A stretch of 64,000 nucleotides of DNA. It comes from Prochlorococcus sp. AG-412-I05 (GTDB lineage: Bacteria; Cyanobacteriota; Cyanobacteriia; PCC-6307; Cyanobiaceae). The notes beneath the pieces are model-generated. The model saw only the letters and a list, made by a program, of their open reading frames with translations. It was not told the DNA's origin and searched no databases. Position numbers and translations under genes: made by a program. How positions within the stretch are numbered: the stretch's first letter is position 1; each line of letters opens with the position of its first letter. Shown here piece after piece: positions 45,929 to 54,070 of this stretch. The stretch lies in assembly GCA_003214855.1 (NCBI GenBank), contig QCLC01000002.1, positions 1-64,000 of the forward strand. The letters run 5' to 3'.

Positions 45929-46723
45929 ATGCAACGAATGATCGCTCCCGCATCGACTGTCTATCGTCTTCTCTCAGCAGTCGCAGCTAGTTTTCTTCCT
46001 TTCTCAATAGTAGCTGGAGCAGCGCAAGCAACTGCAACTGGAGCAGCGCAAACAATCAATATCCCTCTCCCTCCTTCCCTTCCCTCTCTTGAGCAAACAG
46101 CACGTTCTCAGTCGCTAAGTAATCCAGAAGAGGTTTCCTCATCAGCATTGCCATTTGTGATCACCCCGGAACGACGGGCCCTTCTCAATACCATTCGCTT
46201 TGCAGAAGGTACTTGGAAGAATGGACATGACCTTGGCTATCGAGTGATGTTTGGTGGGGGCCTTATGGCCTCGCTCGATCGACATCCCAATCGAGTCATT
46301 TATTCCTCCCGATACGCAAGTGCTGCAGCAGGCGCTTATCAGTTCATGCCTTTTACCTGGGACATGGTGACTCGCAGCCTTGGTTTGCGTGGTTTTGGCC
46401 CAGAAGTTCAGGACCAGGGGGCTCTCTTTCTTGTTCAACGTCGCAAGGCTTTAGGGCTTACCGATTCAGGTTTGATGACCCCTCTATTAGCAGCAAAACT
46501 TGCGCCTGAATGGGCTTCATTCCCCACGCTCAGCGGTAGGAGTTACTACGGTCAGCCTGTAAAACGTTTTTCCAGCTTGCTTGGTTTCTACAACTTCAAC
46601 TTGGCACAACTCAGGTTGATCAGGGATCAGCGCCGTCAAGATCTTGCTGAACCTGGTAATGACTCAGCCAGGAGACCTGTCTGCAAACCCCCCACAATTC
46701 TTTGCAGCATTCAAAGTCGCTGA
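45929..46723 (+). CDS. Secreted GH104-type muramidase (lysozyme-like)
   Basis: The 264-aa protein has a signal peptide (hydrophobic AVAASFLPFSIVAGAAQATA near residues 18-37) and a Pro/Ser linker. Residues about 75-225 form a lambda-endolysin-like domain: RRALLNTIRFAEGTW carries the catalytic Glu, then DLGYRVMFGG, SAAAGAYQFMPFTWDMVTRS and FGPEVQDQGALFLVQRR. It should cleave the MurNAc-GlcNAc bond of peptidoglycan outside the inner membrane. No phage genes are nearby. It ends 12 bases before the convergent TPM gene. Confidence 0.9.
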   Translation: MQRMIAPASTVYRLLSAVAASFLPFSIVAGAAQATATGAAQTINIPLPPSLPSLEQTARSQSLSNPEEVSSSALPFVITPERRALLNTIRFAEGTWKNGHDLGYRVMFGGGLMASLDRHPNRVIYSSRYASAAAGAYQFMPFTWDMVTRSLGLRGFGPEVQDQGALFLVQRRKALGLTDSGLMTPLLAAKLAPEWASFPTLSGRSYYGQPVKRFSSLLGFYNFNLAQLRLIRDQRRQDLAEPGNDSARRPVCKPPTILCSIQSR

Positions 46724-46735
46724 TATCAATTCAAG

Positions 46736-47545
46736 CTATGGCTCTGACTCTCGCTTTTGCCTACCCCCCAATGTTGCTTGAGCAATAACGTATGCCGCTA
46801 CCGCTCCTCCCAAAAAGCCAAGCCCGTTACGAAGGAGTGGCAGAAGATCGTTAGTTCGCGACACGACAGGGGCAATCCCGAAGATTCCAAACAACATGAT
46901 CCACAGCGGGGAAGCGAGCAATAACCAAGGCCAAGCGACTAGTTCTCCTTCTTTCCTGGGGTAGGAAGCAAAGCCAGCAACCAAACCACCAAGTAGTGAT
47001 GTGGTGAATGTCAATAACCATTGCTCCAATGGCAGCCCGGGAACAAATTGACAACCTCCTCGATCCAAACAGGTTTCTACGGCATTGAGTGAATCGAGGA
47101 TGGCGATGTCCTCGCCGTGATCCTTCACGTAAAACTGGTTTCCATAGCGGGTTTGCAGCTCTACCCAGTAGGTACGAGGCATCAGTGCATACAACGCATC
47201 ACCCACGTTGAAGTTGAGCAGATTTCCACCGCGTGGGTCGGCCACAACAAGCAAACTACGTTCATCAAGCCCCCAGTACTCTCGAACTGCAAGCCCAGGA
47301 GTTCGTTCGTACTGGGTCAGTACACGTAATTTCCAGCCTGTTCTCGTTTCAAAGTCGTCTAGTGATTTTTCCAGGTTGGTGAGTTGGCCTTCGCTGAAGG
47401 CCTTCGCTAGATCAACCACTGGTGTTTGCTGCTGTGGAAGCAGTTCGGGGTTGTCGTAGGCGTAAACCGATCCTGCGCAACAAAGCAAGCAAAATAACCA
47501 TGCCAAGAGGCTTTTCAAGGTTTTATGCCTCTGATGTGCTCCCAT
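46736..47545 (-). CDS. TPM-domain membrane protein
   Basis: The 269-aa protein has an N-terminal signal or anchor (LLAWLFCLLCCAGSVYAYDN). A TPM domain follows at residues about 40-170 (VVDLAKAFSEGQLTNLEKSL, TRTGWKLRVLTQYERTPG, LLVVADPRGGNLLNFNVGDA). There are two to three C-terminal helices (WLLTFTTSLLGGLVAGFASY, WPWLLLASPLWIMLFGIFGI, NGLGFLGGAVAAYVIAQATL). Related proteins act in the thylakoid lumen in photosystem II repair (TLP18.3/Psb32). Whether this one does the same is inferred. Confidence 0.88.
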   Translation of the reverse strand: MGAHQRHKTLKSLLAWLFCLLCCAGSVYAYDNPELLPQQQTPVVDLAKAFSEGQLTNLEKSLDDFETRTGWKLRVLTQYERTPGLAVREYWGLDERSLLVVADPRGGNLLNFNVGDALYALMPRTYWVELQTRYGNQFYVKDHGEDIAILDSLNAVETCLDRGGCQFVPGLPLEQWLLTFTTSLLGGLVAGFASYPRKEGELVAWPWLLLASPLWIMLFGIFGIAPVVSRTNDLLPLLRNGLGFLGGAVAAYVIAQATLGGRQKRESEP

Positions 47546-47576
47546 GGGCCTGTCTCAGTGACAGGCATTCTCTCGA

Positions 47577-48794
47577 ATGGATCTCTGCTCTGTGCCTTGC
47601 CCAGCTTGGTTGGTCAATCGAATAGTTCAGGCTGGAGGAAGCATCAGCTTCCATCAGTACATGGACTGGGCCTTGCATGACCAGGTCTATGGGGCCTATG
47701 CATCCGGTCAGCTTCATATTGGTCGCCAGGGTGATTTCGCGACTTCTCCTTCTTTAGGAGCGGACTTTGCCCAACTTTTGGCCATGCAACTGGCTGATTG
47801 GTTCCAGCAACTTCAGCAGCGTGTTGACAAGGGAAGACCTCTATCCTTGATAGAGGTGGGTCCTGGTGAAGGCGATTTAAGTGCTGATCTGATCTCAGCC
47901 CTGGAGGACCTTTGCCCAGCGCTGATACCAAGGCTGGAGCTGGTTTTGGTTGAAAGCAATAAGGCCATGGCCCAGCGACAACGAGAGCGACTGAAATCTG
48001 TCCGCACTGTGCCGATTCACTGGCGAAGTCTTGATGAGTTGGCTCAAGCTCCCGCTATCGGCGTGATGCTTGCTCATGAAATGTTGGATGCTCTGCCGGT
48101 GGAGCGGTTGGTGTGGCGCGATCAACGTCTATGGCGTCAGGGTGTATGTCTTGAGAACGTCGATTCGGTTGCTCATCTTCGCTTTACTGAGCTTTCAGTT
48201 ACAGACGCTTTGCATTCAGCTTTAACTGAAGCCCGAATGTGTTTGGGCATTCAGATTCCCCCTCCTGATGTTGCTGATGGTTGGTGTACTGAATGGCATT
48301 GTGAAATGAAATCGTGGTTGAGTCAGGCAGCCTCTGCTCTGCTTTTCGGCCCCTTACTTGTCATCGATTATGCCCTCGAAGCCCGTCGTTATTACAGCGC
48401 GATGAGACCCAGTGGAACTTTGATGGCTTATCGCCAGCAGAGAGCTAGTGGCGCATTACTTCAAGATCCCGGTCGGTGGGATCTCACTGCACATCTGTGT
48501 CTTGAAACTCTTCAACACCAGGCCGAACAGCAGGGTTGGACCTTTCTCGGTGAGTCTCGACAGGGGCAAGCACTCTTGGCACTTGGCTTGGCAGAGAGGC
48601 TGCATGCTCTGCAAAGTCTTCCTACTAGTCAGCTCTCTGCTGCCCTCAACAGAAGGGAAGCACTGTTGCGTCTTGTTGATCCAGCCGGTTTGGGCGAGTT
48701 TCGTTGGTTGGCGTTTGAGTTGAGGCCCAAACCTTCTGTTGATGCCGAAGTCGGTGAACTTCGCTGCCGGTTCCTAGAGGAACCAGTTAGCTGA
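47577..48794 (+). CDS. SAM-dependent methyltransferase, MidA/NDUFAF7 family
   Basis: The 405-aa protein has the family's N-terminal text [20 protein letters not shown] and [20 protein letters not shown]. The SAM-binding loop is [20 protein letters not shown] near residue 90, followed by [20 protein letters not shown] and [20 protein letters not shown]. The mitochondrial relative methylates an arginine of complex I; the target in cyanobacteria is unknown. Its stop overlaps the convergent aroB stop by 8 bases. It is divergent from the TPM gene 31 bases away. Confidence 0.92.
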   Translation: MDLCSVPCPAWLVNRIVQAGGSISFHQYMDWALHDQVYGAYASGQLHIGRQGDFATSPSLGADFAQLLAMQLADWFQQLQQRVDKGRPLSLIEVGPGEGDLSADLISALEDLCPALIPRLELVLVESNKAMAQRQRERLKSVRTVPIHWRSLDELAQAPAIGVMLAHEMLDALPVERLVWRDQRLWRQGVCLENVDSVAHLRFTELSVTDALHSALTEARMCLGIQIPPPDVADGWCTEWHCEMKSWLSQAASALLFGPLLVIDYALEARRYYSAMRPSGTLMAYRQQRASGALLQDPGRWDLTAHLCLETLQHQAEQQGWTFLGESRQGQALLALGLAERLHALQSLPTSQLSAALNRREALLRLVDPAGLGEFRWLAFELRPKPSVDAEVGELRCRFLEEPVS

Positions 48795-49905
48795 GCTCTG
48801 ACAGGCATTTTCGGATTTCCTCTCTGCTTACGTCATTTTTGATTTCGACGTTGCCAATGCCGGTGGGAATCACAAAGCGAAGCTTTCCATCTTTGACCTT
48901 CTTATCCCCTTGCAGGGTATACAGCACCTCCTCTGGATCAAGCTTGGGCCAAGCAATCGGCAGCCCTGCCTTTGCGATCAGAGACTTTTGCCTGTTGGCA
49001 TCATCCCTGTTCCAGCTCTGACGCAACACCGCCAGCTCCCCAACCGCCACCATGCCGATGGCGACAGCTTCACCATGCAGCCATGTTCCATAGCCGCAGA
49101 GGGTTTCCACCACATGCCCGAAGGTGTGCCCGTAGTTAAGGATGGCGCGCAGCCCGCCCTCTCGTTCATCTGAGCTCACCACTCTCGACTTCGCGAGTGC
49201 TGAACGTTCGAGAATTTTCTCCAGAAGGTCTTGATGGAGTTGTGATGGTGTGTTGAGTTCTTGAATCCCTTCTAGGAGTTGAAAAAGTGCTGAATCACCG
49301 ATTACCCCGTATTTGATCACCTCGGCCATCCCTGCCCGGAATTCACGTTCCGGCAATGTATTCAGAGTTGAGGGATCGATTAATACAAGCCTTGGTTGGT
49401 GAAATGCTCCGATCAGATTTTTCCCGCCCGGGTGATTGACGCCTGTCTTGCCACCAATCGCGGCATCCACCATTGCCAGAAGGGTTGTAGGAAGTTGCAC
49501 CACCGAGATGCCTCTTAGCCAAGTGGCTGCTGCAAATCCAGTCATGTCGCCCACGACGCCACCGCCAAGAGCAACCATCAAGGATCCTCTTTCTAGCTTT
49601 GCTTCATAGGCTGCATCGTGAATTAACGCCACACTCACTGGCGTTTTTTGATCTTCTCCGGCCTCGATCACCAGCAGAGTGGGCCTGTAACCGCTCTCCC
49701 TAAGGCTTTGGAGGCAAAGATCACCATATGGTTCAGCAACATCAGCATTGCTTACAACCAATACCTTGATGCCCTCTTTCAGCCCAGCACGGCGAAGCTC
49801 CTTACCAACCCCCCGCAAGCCTTCCCCCCCAATGACCACCTCGTAGGGCTGGTGGCTTAGTGCTACGGGGATGCGTTGGGCGTCGATATTCACAAGAGCG
49901 GACAT
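48787..49905 (-). CDS. aroB: 3-dehydroquinate synthase
   Basis: The 372-aa NAD- and zinc-dependent enzyme makes dehydroquinate from DAHP in the shikimate pathway. Motifs are [20 protein letters not shown] near residue 111, [55 protein letters not shown], and the zinc ligands in [12 protein letters not shown] and [10 protein letters not shown]. Length is usual. It is divergent from the sugar permease gene 78 bases away. Confidence 0.98.
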   Translation of the reverse strand: MSALVNIDAQRIPVALSHQPYEVVIGGEGLRGVGKELRRAGLKEGIKVLVVSNADVAEPYGDLCLQSLRESGYRPTLLVIEAGEDQKTPVSVALIHDAAYEAKLERGSLMVALGGGVVGDMTGFAAATWLRGISVVQLPTTLLAMVDAAIGGKTGVNHPGGKNLIGAFHQPRLVLIDPSTLNTLPEREFRAGMAEVIKYGVIGDSALFQLLEGIQELNTPSQLHQDLLEKILERSALAKSRVVSSDEREGGLRAILNYGHTFGHVVETLCGYGTWLHGEAVAIGMVAVGELAVLRQSWNRDDANRQKSLIAKAGLPIAWPKLDPEEVLYTLQGDKKVKDGKLRFVIPTGIGNVEIKNDVSREEIRKCLSELS

Positions 49906-49983
49906 GAAAGAGCAAGTCTGCTGATCTCAGTTTGCCGGGCGGCATCAAACACTCCCACGTAATCTCCTGTCAGTACAGGCATT

Positions 49984-50898
49984 GTGGTAATGGCTGGCCC
50001 TCTGTTTCGGGGACTAAGACAGTCTTGGAGGACCACTCTCGCGGCATGGGTATTCCTCTTGCCTGCGCTCGTCCTGCTCAGCTTGTCCGTGCTGATACCA
50101 GCGTTGATGGCTCTTGTGATGAGCTTCACGAAAACAGGTCTCGACGTTACAGAACCCCTTGTCTTTGTGGGTTTGGCCAACCTGCGACGTCTTGCTGGTG
50201 ATCCGATGTTTTTTAAGGTGCTGATCAATACTTTGATCTACCTGGTTGGGGTGGTCCCACCGATTGTTTTGGGTTCTCTTGCACTGGCGGTGTTGTTGAA
50301 CCGCTCTTTACCAGGTATTCATTTTTTACGCGGTGCGTTCTATACACCCGTACTCGTGTCGATTGTGGTTGTGGCCATCGCATTCCGTTGGCTTTATGCA
50401 GAGAACGGTCTTATCAATGGCTGGCTTTCCGCCTTTGGTGGCACAGATTTTGTTCCGATTGGCTTTCTCACGAATCCATTCTTGGCACTCCCGGCAGTGA
50501 TGCTTGTAACTCTGTGGAAGGGGCTTGGCTATTACATGGTGATATTTCTTGCTGGCCTCCAAGGAATTCCTAAAGAGCTTTATGAGGCAGCCGAACTTGA
50601 TGGCAGTGATGGCTTCCGTAAACATCTGGATATCACACTTCCGCTGTTGCGGCCTTACGTGACCTTGGTGGCGGTGGTCTCATCGATTGCGGCCACAAAA
50701 GTGTTCGAAGAAGTGTTCTTGATGACTCAGGGCGGACCCGCCGACACCACTCGAACACTTGTCTATTACGTTTACGACCAGGCATTTGCTGAGCTTGAGA
50801 TCAGTTATGCCTGCACGGTGGGCTTGGCGCTTTTCCTTTTGGTCTTGTTGCTCACTGCCCTCCGTTTGGCCTTCGCTGGCGATCAGGGCTTGCTCTGA
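49984..50898 (+). CDS. Sugar-type ABC transporter permease (MalF/UgpA-like), orphan
   Basis: The 304-aa permease has six hydrophobic helices, from WVFLLPALVLLSLSVLIPAL to CTVGLALFLLVLLLTALRLA. The EAA loop that touches the ATPase is visible as LYEAAELDGSDGFRKHLDIT near residue 200, with ITLPLLRP. The start is a GTG at 49984 or the ATG at 49990. Sugar uptake permeases normally pair with a second permease, an ATPase and a binding protein; none is next to this gene, so its partners must lie elsewhere. Confidence 0.93.
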   Translation: MVMAGPLFRGLRQSWRTTLAAWVFLLPALVLLSLSVLIPALMALVMSFTKTGLDVTEPLVFVGLANLRRLAGDPMFFKVLINTLIYLVGVVPPIVLGSLALAVLLNRSLPGIHFLRGAFYTPVLVSIVVVAIAFRWLYAENGLINGWLSAFGGTDFVPIGFLTNPFLALPAVMLVTLWKGLGYYMVIFLAGLQGIPKELYEAAELDGSDGFRKHLDITLPLLRPYVTLVAVVSSIAATKVFEEVFLMTQGGPADTTRTLVYYVYDQAFAELEISYACTVGLALFLLVLLLTALRLAFAGDQGLL

Positions 50899-50955
50899 AA
50901 TCTCAATTTTGTTGGGATGCAATGCTTGCAGGATTGCGTGATTGATTCTCTCTGC

Positions 50956-52137
50956 ATGAGCAGCGTTACAAGCCCAATGATTGGGGTCGTCGGTGGTGGT
51001 CAGTTGGCTCAGATGTTGGCGCAAGCAGCAAAAAGACGCGCTGTGGAAGTTGTCGTGCAGTCGGGATCGGCAATCGATCCCGCTGCTGTTGAAGCAACTC
51101 GACTTGTCTTGGCCGACCCAGTGGATGTAGAAGCTACTAGCAAGCTCGTGCAGGGCTGTTGTGGCGTCACGTTTGAGAACGAATGGGTCGATATTGAAGC
51201 TCTGATTCCCCTTGAACAACAAGGGGTGTGTTTTTCTCCGTCTCTTACTGCGCTTGCTCCATTGGTCGACAAAATCTCGCAGCGTCAGTTGCTTCGTGAG
51301 CTAGATCTTCCAAGCCCTGATTGGACTTTGCTGAGTTCGATTTCTTTTGATCAGCCCGAGCTCCCTACGGAGTGGAACTTTCCGGTGATGGCCAAGTCAA
51401 GCCGGTGGGGATATGACGGCAAAGGAACCAAGGTTCTCAAGAGTGTCGAGGATTTATCGCAACTTCTGCGCTCAGTGGATCCAACTCAATGGCTGCTTGA
51501 GAGCTGGGTGCCGTTCGAAAAGGAATTAGCCATTGTTGTTAGTCGAGATGCTCAGGGCCGTGTTCGTAGCCTGCCACTTGCTGAGACTCATCAGTTTCAA
51601 CAGGTGTGTGATTGGGTGATTGCACCTGCGAGTGTTGATCATGCTGTGGAAATGATGGCCTACAACATTGCAGCGTCTCTTCTAACGGAGCTCAATTACG
51701 TGGGCGTGCTTGCTGTTGAATTTTTCTACGGACCAGACGGACTACAGGTCAATGAAGTGGCACCTCGCACTCATAATTCCGCACATTTTTCGATCGAAGC
51801 CTGCAGCAGTAGCCAGTTTGATCAACAACTTTGTATCGCGGCGGGCTTGCCAGTGCCTGCAACCGATCTCCATGCACCTGGCGCCTTAATGGTGAATCTT
51901 CTAGGTTTGCCAAAAGGGGCAGATTCCTCTCTAGATGAGCGCCTAGCGAAGCTGCGCAGTTGTGATCGCTTTCATTTGCACTGGTATGGAAAAGATTGTG
52001 AAACTCCAGGACGCAAGCTCGGTCATGTGACAGTGCTGCTTAATGGTGTTGATGCGATCAGCCGTCAGCTCGAGGCGGAAAGTGCCTTAGAGCATATTCG
52101 CTCAATCTGGCCGACGCAGGACACCGTTTGCGCTTAA
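50956..52137 (+). CDS. purK: 5-(carboxyamino)imidazole ribonucleotide synthase
   Basis: The 393-aa ATP-grasp enzyme carboxylates AIR with bicarbonate in purine synthesis. The ATG at 50956 gives MSSVTSPMIGVVGGGQLAQM, where the GGGQLAQM loop is the family start; the frame opens at 50917 but that text is unrelated. FPVMAKSSRWGYDGKGTKVL near residue 140 binds ATP. EFFYGPDGLQVNEVAPRTHN and SAHFSIEACSSSQFDQQL are the metal and substrate sites. Its stop shares TTAA with the convergent small gene. Confidence 0.96.
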   Translation: MSSVTSPMIGVVGGGQLAQMLAQAAKRRAVEVVVQSGSAIDPAAVEATRLVLADPVDVEATSKLVQGCCGVTFENEWVDIEALIPLEQQGVCFSPSLTALAPLVDKISQRQLLRELDLPSPDWTLLSSISFDQPELPTEWNFPVMAKSSRWGYDGKGTKVLKSVEDLSQLLRSVDPTQWLLESWVPFEKELAIVVSRDAQGRVRSLPLAETHQFQQVCDWVIAPASVDHAVEMMAYNIAASLLTELNYVGVLAVEFFYGPDGLQVNEVAPRTHNSAHFSIEACSSSQFDQQLCIAAGLPVPATDLHAPGALMVNLLGLPKGADSSLDERLAKLRSCDRFHLHWYGKDCETPGRKLGHVTVLLNGVDAISRQLEAESALEHIRSIWPTQDTVCA

Positions 52138-52325
52138 ATTCTGCTTGAACTGCTGTGTTGGTGACGGCCTTTTTCTAGTGCTCTGATCTGACTCTCTTTC
52201 GATTTGGGGAGGCTGTCGTGAAGGTGCCGTAGACCGGACTTGCATCCGGAAACGAAGCCCCACTTTGCTTCCCCTTCTGGTTCTTCCAGGTCGAACACTG
52301 GGGCTCGCACGGCATGGCGGTTCAC
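52134..52325 (-). CDS. Small hypothetical protein coupled to the DUF2103 gene (63 aa)
   Basis: A GTG start overlaps the DUF2103 stop by 4 bases (GTGA). The peptide begins MNRHAVRAPVFDLEEPEGEA, continues KWGFVSGCKSGLRHLHDSLP and ends with a basic, Ser-rich tail. The overlapping start favours a real coupled gene, but the frame is short and no family is recognised. Its stop lies opposite the purK stop. Confidence 0.45.
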   Translation of the reverse strand: MNRHAVRAPVFDLEEPEGEAKWGFVSGCKSGLRHLHDSLPKSKESQIRALEKGRHQHSSSSRI

Positions 52326-52612
52326 CTCTTTTGAACGCCTGGACGGCTGTGATTAAGTCGTTTCAATAATGATGCTTCGTCCAGTTTTGTGACTACAAAA
52401 ACCTCCTGAGCTGAGCTGCCAAGTCTGGCAACCAGTTTGAAACCACCCTTGATCGGCGTTGTAATTCTCAGGCGAAGTTCTGGACAATGACCTTTGACGC
52501 GTCGGATGACGGCTGGTGTAATCGTTTGAATGTTCTTCTCCTTTGCAAGGGCCTTTAACCAAGGAATTAGACCCTCTACGTAGGTGCTGTGCGTGATTAC
52601 AACTCGGCCCAT
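52322..52612 (-). CDS. DUF2103 protein
   Basis: The ATG at 52612, with GTAAGAG about 8 bases upstream, gives 96 aa starting MGRVVITHSTYVEGLIPWLK. VIRRVKGHCPELRLRITTPI and GGFKLVARLGSSAQEVFVVT follow. This text fits the DUF2103 family, described as predicted metal-binding and of unknown function. ATGs further upstream (52636) and a TTG at 52657 are alternatives. The next gene overlaps its stop by 4 bases. Confidence 0.8.
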   Translation of the reverse strand: MGRVVITHSTYVEGLIPWLKALAKEKNIQTITPAVIRRVKGHCPELRLRITTPIKGGFKLVARLGSSAQEVFVVTKLDEASLLKRLNHSRPGVQKR

Positions 52613-52738
52613 CGCAACTCTTACGCTGTAATTCATCGAAACTAGCCATAGTTTCAAGGTGAAAGCAGCTCTGTCTGAGACGCGATACTTAAATCCTTTA
52701 TTTTTCTTGCTCCGGTTTCGAGCCCAAGTCGTCTACTT

Positions 52739-53005
52739 TTGCTGTCAGGTCAAGGCACTCCTCGCAAGGTTTATGGCGAAGAGATTCTCCTGTTGTCTGT
52801 CCACCCTGGCGAGGTTGTGTTCTATGTGACGGAGTGGGGCCTAAACGTTTTAATTGAACCTATAGGCCAAATTTTATTTGCCTCGCTCTTGCTAAGATTT
52901 TCATTCAAAGCCCAGATCTATTCTGGGTTCATAGTAAATCCAAAAATTAAGGACAGTTCTTTTTTGAGCAATCCCTTAACGACTATATTGCGAATTGGTT
53001 TATAA
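52739..53005 (+). CDS. Uncertain open frame of 88 codons
   Basis: A TTG-started frame reads LLSGQGTPRKVYGEEILLLS, VHPGEVVFYVTEWGLNVLIE, a hydrophobic middle and a polar end. The first 40 residues look protein-like, and the rest is AT-driven and doubtful. There is no clear ribosome-binding site. It could be a partly decayed gene or chance. Confidence 0.2.
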   Translation: MLSGQGTPRKVYGEEILLLSVHPGEVVFYVTEWGLNVLIEPIGQILFASLLLRFSFKAQIYSGFIVNPKIKDSSFLSNPLTTILRIGL

Positions 53006-53413
53006 GCTTGATTAAGTATTTATTTGCCAAAGAAAGTATTATGGCTCAGCTAGTTTGATTTGTTTTGCTATTGGTTAATGGCTATCGAGCATGGGTCTTG
53101 GTGCCATTAGAGCATTGTTACCTTTGGATTTTTAGAAATGAGTCTTTGCTGATTTTCCTTGTATTTGATGATGGAAGTTGAACTATCTATGTTCTTTAGG
53201 TTGTCGACCCTTTTTTTATGGCAGGATCTGTTCCTTTCAAGTTGATTAATCGTGATTTTTAGATTAACGATTTAATGATTTTGTTCAATCCACATTCCCC
53301 TAGGCTGAGCTCTCAATATTTTTGCCGTTGCTGCTCGACGAGTCTTTTATCAATCTTCCAAAAAGGAGCAAGTTCTCTTTGTGGCATTGATCGTTGATTA
53401 GCTTTGGCCTGTT
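53006..53413. other. AT-rich spacer before clpS
   Basis: About 410 AT-rich bases with no supported gene. No terminator for the minus-strand clpS could be picked out. Confidence 0.4.
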
Positions 53414-53710
53414 TCAGCACCGTTCAAGTGGTGCCATCGTCAGACCCTCTCCAGACAGTTGCTGGTGGTAGAGCTCGGCCTGCTCAAGTGGGCCGCACCA
53501 GACCTCAGCGGAACCTTGACCGTCGATTTGATGCGCGAGATTCCAGGCTCTCTCCTCGCTCATGCCTGGAATGATCCTGCGCAGACAATCGACGACATGC
53601 TGAAAGGTGTTTATCTCGTCGTTGAGCACGATCACGCGGGCTTGCGGATACCTCTGAGTTTCCTTGATACGTTCAAGAAGTGGTGTAGTACCAGGAGTCG
53701 CGAACGTCAT
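53414..53710 (-). CDS. clpS: ATP-dependent Clp protease adaptor ClpS
   Basis: The 98-aa adaptor delivers N-degron substrates to the ClpC/ClpAP unfoldase. Its ligand-binding core is VIVLNDEINTFQHVVDCLRR near residue 27, with the conserved NDxxNTF pattern, followed by HQIDGQGSAEVWCGPLEQAE and LYHQQLSGEGLTMAPLE. It is divergent from petN 73 bases away. clpP lies 2.6 kb further on. Confidence 0.95.
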   Translation of the reverse strand: MTFATPGTTPLLERIKETQRYPQARVIVLNDEINTFQHVVDCLRRIIPGMSEERAWNLAHQIDGQGSAEVWCGPLEQAELYHQQLSGEGLTMAPLERC

Positions 53711-53783
53711 GACTGATGAAAGGCTTTGACGTGTAAAATGGAGCCAGCCTTAAAAGGCTAAGTCAATCTGAATTGATCGTTCT

Positions 53784-53885
53784 ATGTTGTTCACTCTCGC
53801 CTGGGCCTCACTGGCGGCTGTGTTCAGTTTCTCTATTGCCATGGTCGTGTGGGGACGTAATGGCGACGGCACACTGAATTTCTGA
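53784..53885 (+). CDS. petN: Cytochrome b6-f complex subunit PetN
   Basis: A 33-aa protein starting [20 protein letters not shown], then [13 protein letters not shown]. The single helix and the VVWGRNGDG end match PetN (subunit VIII), which is required for cytochrome b6-f stability in thylakoids. ATG start. The next small membrane protein starts two bases after its stop. Confidence 0.96.
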   Translation: MLFTLAWASLAAVFSFSIAMVVWGRNGDGTLNF

Positions 53886-53886
53886 A

Positions 53887-54039
53887 GTGCCTGAGGCTTT
53901 TCAAATCCCAGGGACCAACCAGCTTCTAGGAGGGGCAGCCGTCTTTCTTTTGGGCTTTGTGACCATTTCAGTTATTTATCTTTCAGTCGTTGATCGGCGG
54001 GATCGTCGTCGTCGCAAAAAGACAAATGAGAAAGTTTGA
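53887..54039 (+). CDS. 50-aa single-helix membrane protein directly after petN
   Basis: A GTG at 53887 starts one base after the petN stop. The peptide reads MPEAFQIPGTNQLLGGAAVF, then LLGFVTISVIYLSVV, then a very basic tail (DRRDRRRRKKTNEKV). One helix with a cytoplasmic basic tail is expected. The close spacing to petN suggests cotranslation. I do not recognise it as a named b6-f or photosystem subunit. Confidence 0.7.
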   Translation: MPEAFQIPGTNQLLGGAAVFLLGFVTISVIYLSVVDRRDRRRRKKTNEKV

Positions 54040-54070
54040 TCCCCAGCTGCCATAGGGAAAGGGTGATTGG

